From assembly GCA_021292165.1 (NCBI GenBank), contig CM037881.1, positions 4,836,001-4,900,000 on the forward strand: a DNA stretch of 64,000 nt, written 5' to 3'. The translations under genes and the position numbers were made by a program. Positions within the stretch are counted from its first letter, which is position 1. Each line of letters begins with the position of its first letter. The notes beneath the pieces are model-generated. The model was not told the DNA's origin and ran no database searches. It saw only the letters and a list, made by a program, of their open reading frames with translations. This document shows, one piece after another, positions 54,334 through 64,000 of the stretch. The DNA comes from Shinisaurus crocodilurus (lineage: Eukaryota > Chordata > Lepidosauria > Squamata > Shinisauridae).

Positions 54334-55583
54334 AAAGCAGCTTCTCCCCCTTGCTCTCTGGTCTTCCGTGTTGTGCATCTCAAAGGATCAACTGAATACT
54401 GTAGCAAAGGGCAGTCTAAATCCCATACAAGCACTCAGTCAGACACGCCTGGCAGGCCTAGGGATAGGGAAGAAGGTTGTTCGGGTCACATTGTTGTTAT
54501 GCTTCAACATTTGCACTTCTCAGAATTTTGCGATGCTGTTCTGTGAATAACACGTGTGTGCAAAAAAAAATAATGTATATTAGTGGGGGGAAAGTATCAA
54601 AAACATATAAGAGGAAACCGCTTGCACACACACAAAAAAAGCATGCTAGGCAAAATTACATACAAAACGTATGCATTAGGAGAAATGTGCATGAAACTGA
54701 ACATCAATTTCATGCAGCCTTTTTTTTTTTATTTTTTTAGCCACAAAGGATGCAGAAATGGGATGGGAAAAAATGACTGGGGGAATGAGAAACGGAGAGA
54801 AACCAAAATAGACAGATTCATCCATACCTAACGCCTGCTGCTGCCTACTGGCCAAAGATGGGGGACATGAGAAAGATGGTAAAGACCGAAGGCAAATTAG
54901 GTGGAGTGGCAAAGTGTGCTCAACCGAAGGAAACTATTAGTGTAAAACCTAAACCACTTTTCAGACTCTCTAGAACAACATGATAGATGATTACATTTAA
55001 TTTACTCCCCCTGATAATAATGTATTTTTAGAAATTCAATTATCTCTTCTAATTAAGCATGTCAGATGGTAGTTATCAAACCCCTACCAATTTATAGCAC
55101 ATGCTTCTATGTGCTGGATACTAAATCCATTACTAATAGTGCTGAGGAGGGCAAGCACCCAGAATGCCATTGTCTCACTTCTAAGTTTTAGCAGCACAGA
55201 ATTTTCATTACCCATCCAATTGGGCACCCAGAATCCTGCAGGGGATGCCTGTTACTTTGTATTTCATGCAAAGTACAAAGTGGCTCGGTGTGCACAAAGG
55301 TGCACATGGATCCACTTAGGCACAGGTGCCCCTTCGCAGTCATTGTGCTGAATGTGTGTGTGGACATTGGGAGGGCACGACCGCGGAGGCAGGGCCATTG
55401 CTTGCCTTGTACACATGAATGTATGTCTGAAAAGGGCTGCCACCGTGTCCCTTTCAGTGCATGCCTCCCCTTTCACTGTTCACCTGTCTGACCTAGACCC
55501 TCCTTAGGGGTGGGCAGAACAATAACTGATCTGATGAATCTGAAGCATTCAGTAGCAGGTTGTTTTAATGAGAGCCCTCTGCT
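54334..55583. other. TRPC4 upstream intron
   Basis: Nothing recognised. Confidence 0.5.
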
Positions 55584-55833
55584 TTAATTTTATTTATTTC
55601 TTTATTACATTTATACCCTGCCTTTTTTTCCTGCAAGGAACCCAAGGCGGCTTACATAATCCTCCTCCTCCTCTCCATTTTATCCTCACAACAACCCTGT
55701 GAGGTAGGTGAGGCTGAGAGTCAGTGACTGGTCCAAAGTCACCCAGTGAGTTTCGTGGCTGAGCGGGGACTAGAACCCGGATCTCCCGAGTCCCAGTCCC
55801 AACACTCTCACCACTACGTCACACTGGCTCTCT
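55584..55833 (-). mobile_element. Sauria-type SINE, nearly full
   Basis: Head near 55833 (CTACGTCACACTGGCTC), B box, body and TATAAATGTAATAAAGAAAT tail. Confidence 0.93.
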
Positions 55834-56435
55834 TAACAGGTGTCGTAAATCCGCTCAGTGTCAAGATAAGCCGTCCTCGTTATAACAGTCCGAGTGTCCA
55901 AGCCAAGATATATTAGTCCAAAACCGAGCAAACGTAAACCAGTTAGGGGTCAGGCACAAGCGTAGTCAGGGTCGTTCCGAGGATCAGAGGTCCGAGGTCA
56001 GGAATATCAAGAGCGCCTGGCTGTAGCTGTAACAAACAATTGCTTCCAGCCTCTGAGCGTGTTTGGGACCTGCCTTTTGAGCAGGCGCTGATTGGCAAGG
56101 CTGCCCAGCTGGGTCAGGCTGCAGTTAGCCCGACCCCACCCCAAACATACGGCTGGTCTCTGTCTGACCCACTGGAGGCACAACAACAGGAGGTGCTTCA
56201 TATATTTTCTTGAATATGAGTCCAGTTCCTATTGTGGATTTGTAGCCTATGATTTCTCATCCAGATGGAGTGTTTCAAGCTATTTTGTTCTCTGTTCTTT
56301 TGACCTTCCACAGCGCTGAATCCTCCCCTTCCAATCAGCTAAATTCTGGAATATCAATCTTCCCAGTCTGTATATTTTGTATAAATAAAAACATTATAGT
56401 CCAAAATCAATTTTAATAAAAAATAATCCTAGAGG
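55834..56435. other. TRPC4 upstream intron
   Basis: Nothing assigned; the stretch 55850-56190 is moderately G+C rich and could be part of an LTR, but has no paired ends that I can see. Confidence 0.35.
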
Positions 56436-56581
56436 CAGGGCTTTTTTTCTGGTGGAACTCACCGGAACTGAGTTCCAGCACCTTTTCTTCTATTAATTGC
56501 ATTACAATTTAATCGCCATCTACTCCCGAGGAAATGTAATCCAAGAGTTCCGGTACCCTTTTCTCCAGAAAAAAAGCACTG
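56436..56581 (+). mobile_element. hAT miniature element, 146-bp family, copy 4
   Basis: Perfect duplication CCTAGAGG at 56428-56435 and 56582-56589. Confidence 0.95.
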
Positions 56582-57149
56582 CCTAGAGGAATGATACTCC
56601 TTGTAAACCCTGTTTTTTTAATGGCACAATTCATCACGGGTAGTGATCTCACATATTTGTCATTCAGTTCAATGAGGTTTGTGTGGAGAACATTCCACTG
56701 GATTGTGCTATTTAAAAACAATTATGACAAGTGGGGACCCACAACAAAATTTTGCAGCATATCCCCAGCCTCCAACGGTGGTCCCAGTCAGAGTTCCAGA
56801 CAGAGTTCCAGCCTGTCCTAATGTCCACCTACGGGATATTATAGACCAGTTGCGACGACGCGGTCCCTTACACTTTAGGGCCAGGCGCATAAACCCTTCT
56901 CAGGCTAAGCATCAACACTTAAAAACCTGAGTGGAGGGTCAAATGAAACCTTTCCCCTACTAATGAGGGAAAAGATTAATTCTGGTTATTAAGGATCTAT
57001 TTTTAAATTTCATTATGATGCTGTGGGTAGAAAGGTGTGTGTGTAGATTTAAAAGTAAAGCAGGTTAATAACGCCAAGCTGACACGTAGGATTTGGGTAG
57101 CAAACAAAATAAAAATAAGTTTAATTTAATTATCAAAATCTTAGTTCCA

Positions 57150-57400
57150 GAAAATAAACCTGCCTACACCAAACACTTTATAATTAACCTAAGTCCCTAT
57201 AACTCCAAATACTCTCACTCCTCATACAATCACTGATTCCTCTTAAAACTCCTGACAAGACACAAATAACCCAACTAACCTAACTCCCAAACTCTCTAAC
57301 ACTCCCAACACACTACAACCAACTCTCCACTCCCCCAACTCGACTAACTCTGACATCACTCAAACACTCTTTATATACTCCTCCCCCTACCCTTTCCAAG
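57150..57400 (-). other. G-depleted segment with TATA motif on the minus strand
   Basis: Only 7 G in the 220 bases 57181-57400 of the plus strand. On the minus strand TATATAAAGAG (near 57365-57375) opens the G-rich, C-poor run. May be a diverged LTR; see findings. Confidence 0.5.
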
Positions 57401-57401
57401 A

Positions 57402-57539
57402 CAGTGTTCTCCAACCTTGGGTCCCCAGATGTTTTTGGCCTACAACTCCCAGCATGCCCCAGCCAGCTATGCAGCTGGCTGGGGCATGCTGGGAGTTGTA
57501 GGCCAAAAACATCTGGGGACCCAAGGTGGAAGAACACTG
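57402..57539. mobile_element. Palindromic hAT miniature element, copy 11 (138 bp)
   Basis: Full palindrome with a slightly longer centre (CAGCTATGCAGCTGG); no clear target duplication. Confidence 0.9.
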
Positions 57540-57875
57540 ATCTAGAACAAAAGTTGGTACACACAAGCCCATAAGCATGATGATGGCAAGAGTCAAAAAT
57601 TCCTCAGAGGACTCCTGTGACAAGAGAATCCATTTGGGACCAATGTTTTGAGGATGAACTTGGAATACTCTATGGAGAGAAAAGATGCCAAAATAGGAAA
57701 CAGGCTGACAGAAAGAAAGAAAGAGTGAGAAATCTACATTATCTATGGAACTTTAGGTACACTGGTGTCCAACCTTGTTAATTAAAATAATGTCTAACAA
57801 CTGTAATAATTAGCACTTCTGTTATATAGAGGGTTTTTTTTAAATCTCTGAAACATTTTCAAAATTAATCATCGT

Positions 57876-58022
57876 AGGATCATAGAGCTGGAAGGGGCCT
57901 CCAAGGCCATCGAGTCCAACCCCCTGCTCAATGCAGGAAACTAGAGGAGGGGTCTCCCATCCAAGTAATCACCAGGCCTGACCCTGCTTAGCTTTCCACA
58001 CTCAGACAAGCTGAGCCAGCAT
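57876..58022 (-). mobile_element. 5S-rRNA-derived SINE, copy 6
   Basis: CR1-like tail near 57876-57940 and 5S-like head to 58022, minus strand. Confidence 0.9.
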
Positions 58023-58168
58023 GACCAACATCCTCTCTCAAAAATAAGTAACTGTCAAAAAATTAAAAACCTTTGTCAATAAATAGCAGAGGAACCAGAT
58101 ACACACACATACACACACACTTAAACACATGCACATTTAGTAGACAATTGGGCTAAAGTAATGTTATA

Positions 58169-58418
58169 CAGTCATGCCTTGGATTGAGAGTATAATTTGT
58201 TCCGGAAACATGTTTGTAATCCCAAACACTCTTATAGCAAAACGAAATCCACCCAAAAAAATTTGTACAGAGATTTTTAATTTAAGCCGTACTACAGTAC
58301 TTGTATTGCAAGACGTCGCTTGTATATCAAGTAAAAATTTTTTAAATAAATATTTAAAAATTTGCTTGTCTTGCAAAATGCTCTCAAACCAAGTTACTTG
58401 CAATCCAAGGTATTACTG
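58169..58418 (+). mobile_element. Tigger-like miniature element, copy 4
   Basis: TA on both flanks; ends CAGTCATGCCTTGG and CCAAGGTATTACTG. Confidence 0.85.
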
Positions 58419-58755
58419 TATTTCTACATAAAATGGGGGCGCTTCCAATTTAATTTCACAGATATTTCAGCTTTGCCAGAGAATGGCATTGTGTGGGACA
58501 CTTATCCACAAAAGCAGATACGGACTTTTTGCCACAGTAGGATGTCCTGAATTGTTTTTCCACATCCTCACTATACATCACACTCTGGCTTAATTGCATA
58601 TCACTCCCAATTTAATTAAGTATTTTCCCTCAACCCAAAGAACAGAAATGTTTTAATTGAACAGCATTTCCCATTCAGAAGCACATAAATTCTGCACTGT
58701 TTCTCATGCTATGCCAAGCTGAATAACTGTTGTGCATCTCAGCTTGTGTATGGTT

Positions 58756-58756
58756 T

Positions 58757-58817
<61 letters not shown>

Positions 58818-58828
58818 TGTGTGTGTGT
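58756..58828 (+). repeat. Compound (GT)n(GA)n(GT)n microsatellite
   Basis: About 13 GT, 17 GA and 7 GT units in a row. Confidence 0.95.
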
Positions 58829-58850
58829 ATTTTGTGGATCTGACATTTAT

Positions 58851-59078
58851 TTATTTATTATTTATTATTTGCATTTATGTATCGCCCATCTGGCCGGCAA
58901 ACCGGCCACCCTGGGCGATGTACAGAAAATAAAACAGAATAAAATACATTAAAACATTTTTCTCCATTAAAATACATTAAAACAGTATAAAATTTTAAAA
59001 TCTTAGCCCACCCCATATTCCCGCCTGAATAACCAAGTTTTTAATGAGCGGCGGAAGCTCAGCAGAGAGGGGGCATAT
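58851..59078 (-). mobile_element. L2-type LINE 3' end
   Basis: Minus strand: CTCTGCTGAGCTTCCGCCGC to CATCGCCCAGGGTGGCCGG and tail; close to 25998-26232. Confidence 0.85.
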
Positions 59079-60112
59079 TTTTAAACCAGTTGCTTGTTAG
59101 GGACACTCACCTACAACATTTTTGCTTCAGGAGTGGATACATGAGGCATGTTTAATTACACCAACTAAGGGAATATTAGAAATCCTGGATGTAAAGTGGG
59201 TAATTATGTAAATGATCTTCTGAAGGACAATTAAGAACCTTTAAATCACATCAACTTGAAAGGATGGATTTCACTGAATCAGATGAATATTCTTCTGAGC
59301 CTCTTAACAACGGCAGAACGTGGTTGAGTTATAGACGTCTGTGATGTGAGGTCATCATTTCAACCATTTCTCCCCACCCCAACAGTAGCCAATTATGTTG
59401 AGCAGGGACTGGGAAACAGGCAGCACAGCGTTACGATGGCAATAAGATATTCATCATCCTGATACAGAATCAGGATGATGAATACCCTGTCGCCACCATA
59501 ACATCATTCCTGAGTCCTATTTCTGTCTCTTCTAATTCGTGTTCCACAAACCAAATTATTGTAGTCACAGTTGATAATCTGTAACTACAAATTAATTGTA
59601 ACTACAACCATCCAGGGCAGAGATGAGATTTGCCCAGTTGGTTCTGTTGCCCTGTTGCTCCATGTGTTTGCTGTGCTGATTGTTCCAATCCTCCTGAATT
59701 CTAGTTTAACGAGGAGAATTTCTAAAAGTCTGAGGAGTCACATTCCATCCATGGGTGTGGCCAAGGGCAAAGTGGGTGTGGCCAAAATGTGATCCTTACT
59801 CCTTTTAAGCTTAATCAGGAATATGCAGAAGAACACACCATTATAAGTCTACTCAGAAGTAAGCGGGACTGAATCACTCAGCAGCACTTTTAAATGGCAT
59901 GCCAAATACCAAGCCTCTGCGTGTCTACTCAGAAGCAGGAATTAAATTACTAAAAATGATCACCATAAATAGTACAAGTACAGTAGTAAGCAATGATGGA
60001 GGAAGCGAGAAACCCTTTATAGGCCAGATTAAGGGAGGAAATTAAACACAATTCTTTAAAAGTGGAGAAGTATAAGTTCACATTGGGAGGTTCCAAATTC
60101 AGTAAACAGGTA
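59079..60112. other. TRPC4 upstream intron
   Basis: Apart from a perfect hairpin at 59448-59484 (TATTCATCATCCTGAT arms, 5-base loop) nothing recognised. Confidence 0.5.
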
Positions 60113-60114
60113 GC

Positions 60115-60329
60115 GGGCTGGATCCAGACTTAGAGTAGGCCCGCTGAAATCAATGGGACTTAAGTTAGTCATGACTAACTTAGGTTTCATTAACCACAAA
60201 GAGTCTTGTGGCACCTTAAAGACTAACAATTATTTTCTAGCATAAGCTTTAATGGACACTGTCCACTTCATCTGATGCACTGATTTCAGTGGGTCTACTC
60301 TAAGTATGACTAAGTCTCGATCCAACCCA
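60115..60329. mobile_element. Miniature inverted-repeat element with nested repeat
   Basis: Left end GGGCTGGATCCAGACTTAGA and right end CTAAGTCTCGATCCAACCC are inverted; the words around them (GTAGGCCCGCTGAAATCA) are inverted too. The interior holds an unrelated 86-base repeat at 60196-60281. Confidence 0.7.
60196..60281 (+). repeat. Reptile interspersed repeat (GTCTTGTGGCACC type)
   Basis: AAAGAGTCTTGTGGCACCTT and CATAAGCTTTAATGGACACT form a repeat I know as widespread in reptiles; its class is not clear to me. Confidence 0.6.
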
Positions 60330-61755
60330 TTCTGCTATAGTGTAAGGATTGGGCCCAAGACCTCTCCAGAAGACATGGGAACTGATTATGAGTCAGACAG
60401 GGAGGGGGAAGATGTAGTGGAGGTGCCAACGGTGCGGGAGCAAGAGACTGGCGAGAATAGCAGGGACATTGAGGAGGAAACTCGGCTGCCATCTAATCTT
60501 TCAGAGGACAGTGAAGCTGGACCCTCTGAACCCACGGCAATTCAGGCTCCTAATGAAGAGGAGGAGGGAATATGAGACCTGAGAATTAAGCGTCAGATGA
60601 AAAGGGAGAGCCAACGTAGGGTCACAAGGAGCTCAAGGAAAGAGGCTTGCAGCCAGAGAGGGCCCTGTAGAAAAGACCCACCTTGAGGGAGGGATCTGGG
60701 AGCCTGCTCAGCTTGAAAAGGTAGTAGGCAGTGCCATTCCCATGACCGCTCTCTTTCAGGATGCTCAAACCCAGGGACTGGAGCTGAAGCTTAGGAGATA
60801 CTGTGTTATGCAAAGCCAGTCTGGAACTTTTGTCTCTTTTTGGCTGCAAGAGGATACTGTCTGTAGCCTGAGGCAATGCTTGCTTGTTTGTAGTTTGTAT
60901 AATAAAGGTAGTTGACTAGGAATAGGACTTGACAGCTGGACTACAAAGAGAGCCAGGGGCCAAGCACACGCCTATAGTAACCCTAAATCATATGCCAGAT
61001 AAGCCACTTCCCTAATGTATACAATTTAACATTCCATGCAAACTTTTCTATTAACAGCAAGCCTTCTGAAAGATTCTTGGAGCAAACAGTCTGTTGAAAG
61101 GTACCGTAGTTGTTGTTTTTTAGTTATGTTTACAAAATATGGTTGATAATTGGCAGAAACGAGTTGTAAAAATGCATCCCTAGACATACTACCTTGTAAT
61201 TGTTACATTATGGTCTTCCAGACTAAATGTTGTTGCTCCTAGTGTTAAGGAGTCAATCTAGGATCAAAGGGGTGTGTGTACGCGTGAACACACACACACA
61301 CACACACACTTGTATACCTGTGTCTCATGAATCATGATGGATTCACCATTAGTCTGCATCACTTCATCCTCCTGTACGCAGCCTGCAAAACTATATTTTG
61401 CTAGTTGACAAAGAGCTGCAAAATAACCAAACACCGACCTATACATCTTCCAAGTTTCTTTAAGACAATGGACAAATAAACTATGCTTATACATTTACTT
61501 CTGTTAAAGTAGTTCAGTCTTTGTCTTTTGAAAGAGTATTAATAATGGATGACTTGAGCGTCATTTCCTTACTCTACAAAGTCAAATATAAATTCTAATT
61601 TTGGCTCAAGGGATGGAAAGAAATCCACCCCACCCCCAATTTTCATATTTTTATCTCTTGCCTTCATACAGGTTTCCTTTAATGCATCTTAACATAAAGA
61701 AGCATTAACGGGTAATAAGACAGTACAATTGTTGGACAGCTTGGACTCTCTAACA
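60330..61755. other. TRPC4 upstream intron with an unassigned acidic reading frame
   Basis: A frame at 60306-60575 encodes an acidic, low-complexity peptide (DMGTDYESDREGEDVVEVPT...) followed near 60600 by TRSSRKEACSQRGPC after a stop. It may be the worn end of a retroelement. A CA repeat is at 61289-61309. No exon supported. Confidence 0.35.
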
Positions 61756-62017
61756 CAGCGGTTCTCAACCTTTTTTTGCCCCATGCACCCTTTTCACTAT
61801 ATGTCAGAAGAATGTCATTCCCCCCTTTCCAAGATTGTCTGACTTAATCTGTGCCGTACAATAAGGTGTGATGTCCTGTAGATTATGTAGAATCTGTAGA
61901 ATTGTAATTTGTAGAAAGATCAGTATTCCAACAGTTTGAGTCAGTGGTCCCAATTCCCCCCCCCATAAACCCTAAAATCCCCCCCTGGGGGGAATCCTCC
62001 CTGGTTGATAACCCCTG
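61756..62017. mobile_element. hAT miniature element with CAGCGGTTCTCAACC end
   Basis: Ends CAGCGGTTCTCAACCTTT and GGTTGATAACCCCTG; flanks CTCTAACA and CTCTAACG are an 8-bp duplication with one mismatch. Confidence 0.88.
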
Positions 62018-63643
62018 CTCTAACGAAATGATGTCCAAGAGCAGTCATGGTTACTATAGCTGGTACATTATGTCCTCTAATACTTTCTGCGGACCTGATA
62101 GTGAAGGGTGCTCCCGGGGACTCCTGACAATGTCTTGAATGCTCAATTTCAGTGCAGATCGTGGTCATGTTCAAAGTTAAGCTGTATGTCACTCATATAT
62201 CAGCATTATCTTCTTTTTACTGTGCCTTCCAGAATGATTCCCAATAGCTGAGATTAATTAATCTGAAGCAGCATTTGAGTAGGCAGAAAAGACTGCAGTT
62301 TTGCCCTCTAGACTAGTCATTTCCAAACCATGTTCCAGGGGCTGCAGGGATTCCTCAGAAGCTTATCTATCATCCCTCAATGAGAAATGATGGCAAACAA
62401 GTTTCCCTAGAAGACAACCCATCTTCCCTAGAAGATAGCTGAACAGACACATACTCTGGAGCGGTGCCAGTGAAGTCATCAAGGCAACACACAACAAGCA
62501 GCAGATTTTAAGGACAGAGCTAAACTTCTTCGGTAACTCACAGATGAGGGAAACTTTTTTGTGTGCCTGTGTAGCTATCTATAAATAAAGATAATAAAGT
62601 GTTTAAGATGTCAGGGGGCAGACAGTAGAGTGGGAGTATAGTTAGTCTAGAGAAATGAACATTAAGAGGAGACGAGATAACAGGATCCAGCAGCAGCAAA
62701 TTGTGCAACGCAGGGACCCGGGAGTAGTGCTGGGGTCAAAAGGGGATGGCAGCGGCAGTACTAAGTGATGGGAGGCAGACAAAAAGTTCACAGAGTTTGA
62801 TCAGACAAACTTAGGGACTGCATACAACTCCTCCTTCCCCCCACCCCCAGGCTCTACTGGGAGTGTCCATAGTTCCTTGGAGTCTTACAAATCACTATTT
62901 GGAGGTGTTTGCTGAGCTCTGTCTGAGCTGTGGGGCTTTTCTACATGAGGCATTTATCATGCCCTTGTCATTCCCTACTCATGGTTGTTTACAGTTTCTT
63001 TAGACGACATTGTGATCTTCCAGTTTTGCTTCTGTGTCTAACCAGCATTTTCGGCGTGTTTTTTTTAGGGCAGGGAAATGAGGCACTAAATTGTGAACGC
63101 GAAAGAAAGCATGATTTCCTCTTGTGTATTTCTGCTATTCTTCTATACCACAGTGTGCCACCTAGAGGTTATGTAGTGGAAAAGCAAGAGAGAAAATGCT
63201 CCTTGTGTACTGCTCGGATCTCAATTTTGCGACGAAATCAAAGGTAGATATAGTGGATTAACAGCATCATGTAGAAAGCCCGTAGTTTGTGTTCGGGACT
63301 TGGAGAGAACTCCCCCCCCCCCAAAAGCACATTCTGTGTATCTTCTATGCATTTTAATCTTAGATGTAGAACACTCTTCTCCTGCCTAGTGCCCACCAGA
63401 TGTAATGGACCCGCATTGGAATGATGGGGAGTTTCAGTCCAACACACCTGGAAGGCACCAGGTTGAGGAACGCTGCTATAGAATAACTTCTCAGGGAAAT
63501 GACATTTGAGCATTATGAACTGGGCATTTTTTTTTAATTCCAAACCAAGTACTTTATGAATTTAGCAACATCATCAGAAAAGAGGGGGCTTGGATTGCCT
63601 CCTCCCAGGAGCCTTCTAGTATTACTTGGCTGTTGGCCTAAAC
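62018..63643. other. TRPC4 upstream intron
   Basis: An old hAT fragment lies at about 63410-63478 (TTTCAGTCCAACACACCTGG). Otherwise nothing recognised. Confidence 0.5.
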
Positions 63644-63757
63644 CAGCGTTCTCCCACCTTGGGTCCCCAGATGTTTTTGGCCTACAACATGCTGGCTGGG
63701 GCATGCTGGGAGTTGTAGGCCAAAAAACATCTGGGGACCCAAGGTGGGAGAACACTG
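63644..63757. mobile_element. Palindromic hAT miniature element, copy 12 (114 bp)
   Basis: Perfect duplication GCCTAAAC at 63636-63643 and 63758-63765. The centre has lost about 20 bases. Confidence 0.93.
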
Positions 63758-64000
63758 GCCTAAACTACTTTCCCCCCCTCTCTCTTTCTTTCTCTCTCTC
63801 ATATCACTGAATTTACTGAATTTACATCCTGGCTCTGCCCCGAACTGGGAGATCTGTATGTGTATGCAAGTGCTGTATAATCCACCCAGTCATCGCACTG
63901 CAGCATGAAAAGCAGGGACTTCAGAGCTTTCTAACTCAATCTTCTGCAGTAAAGGCAGTATAAAATGTCTGTGTGGATTTTTATTAGGAATGGACTGTTT

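Noticed and set aside
56679..56930. Frame ending RDIIDQLRRRGPLHFRARRI, exon-like in appearance
   Set aside because: No family recognised and no clear splice sites; not enough to call an exon.
61264..61494. Minus-strand frame in the orientation of TRPC4 upstream of its visible exons
   Set aside because: Does not match the ankyrin or linker region of TRPC4 and runs into a CA repeat.

Overview
This window looks like the nuclear genome of a squamate reptile (lizard or snake). Evidence: a vertebrate ion-channel gene with GT-AG introns, at least ten tRNA-derived SINEs of the squamate Sauria type, CR1, L2 and L1 retrotransposon remnants, a 5S-rRNA-derived SINE, many young hAT miniature elements, a Helitron, and abundant microsatellites. 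I cannot place the species more finely.

The only host gene I can support is TRPC4, on the minus strand. Eight coding exons run from 43246 down to 15318 and translate in a consistent frame to the carboxy-terminal 675 residues. They cover the last cytoplasmic stretch before the membrane domain, all transmembrane helices, the pore, the TRP box, the calmodulin/IP3-receptor binding region and the terminal PDZ ligand TTRL. The ankyrin-repeat exons are not in the window and should lie above 64000, so roughly 43250-64000 is intron. The 3'UTR lies below 15318, perhaps reaching about 14190. Region 1-14000 is downstream intergenic DNA in which I see only repeats.

Layout of the rest. 1-14000: L1, 5S-SINE, Sauria SINE, L2 and CR1 fragments, a 0.9 kb fold-back palindrome (11190-12105) and a CpG-rich palindromic transposon (12791-13257). 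15300-43250: TRPC4 exons separated by introns with CR1, L2, SINE and hAT insertions, including a CR1 copy with an intact ORF1 105 bases upstream of an exon (31266-32900) and a LINE derivative 38 bases upstream of another (43284). 43250-64000: upstream intron with a Helitron containing a nested LINE (46180-47767), a solo LTR (48302-48912), LINE deletion derivatives, an L2 copy with a nested SINE (51395-52500), a G-depleted segment next to a TATA motif (57150-57400) and more hAT copies.

The most striking repeat is a near-perfect palindrome of about 135 bp with CAGTG termini. It occurs in twelve full and two half copies, nine of the full ones with recognisable 8-bp target duplications, which places it in the hAT superfamily. 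A second 146-bp hAT family occurs four times, once inserted inside the palindrome. No cellular system outside TRPC4 and these mobile elements is evident.
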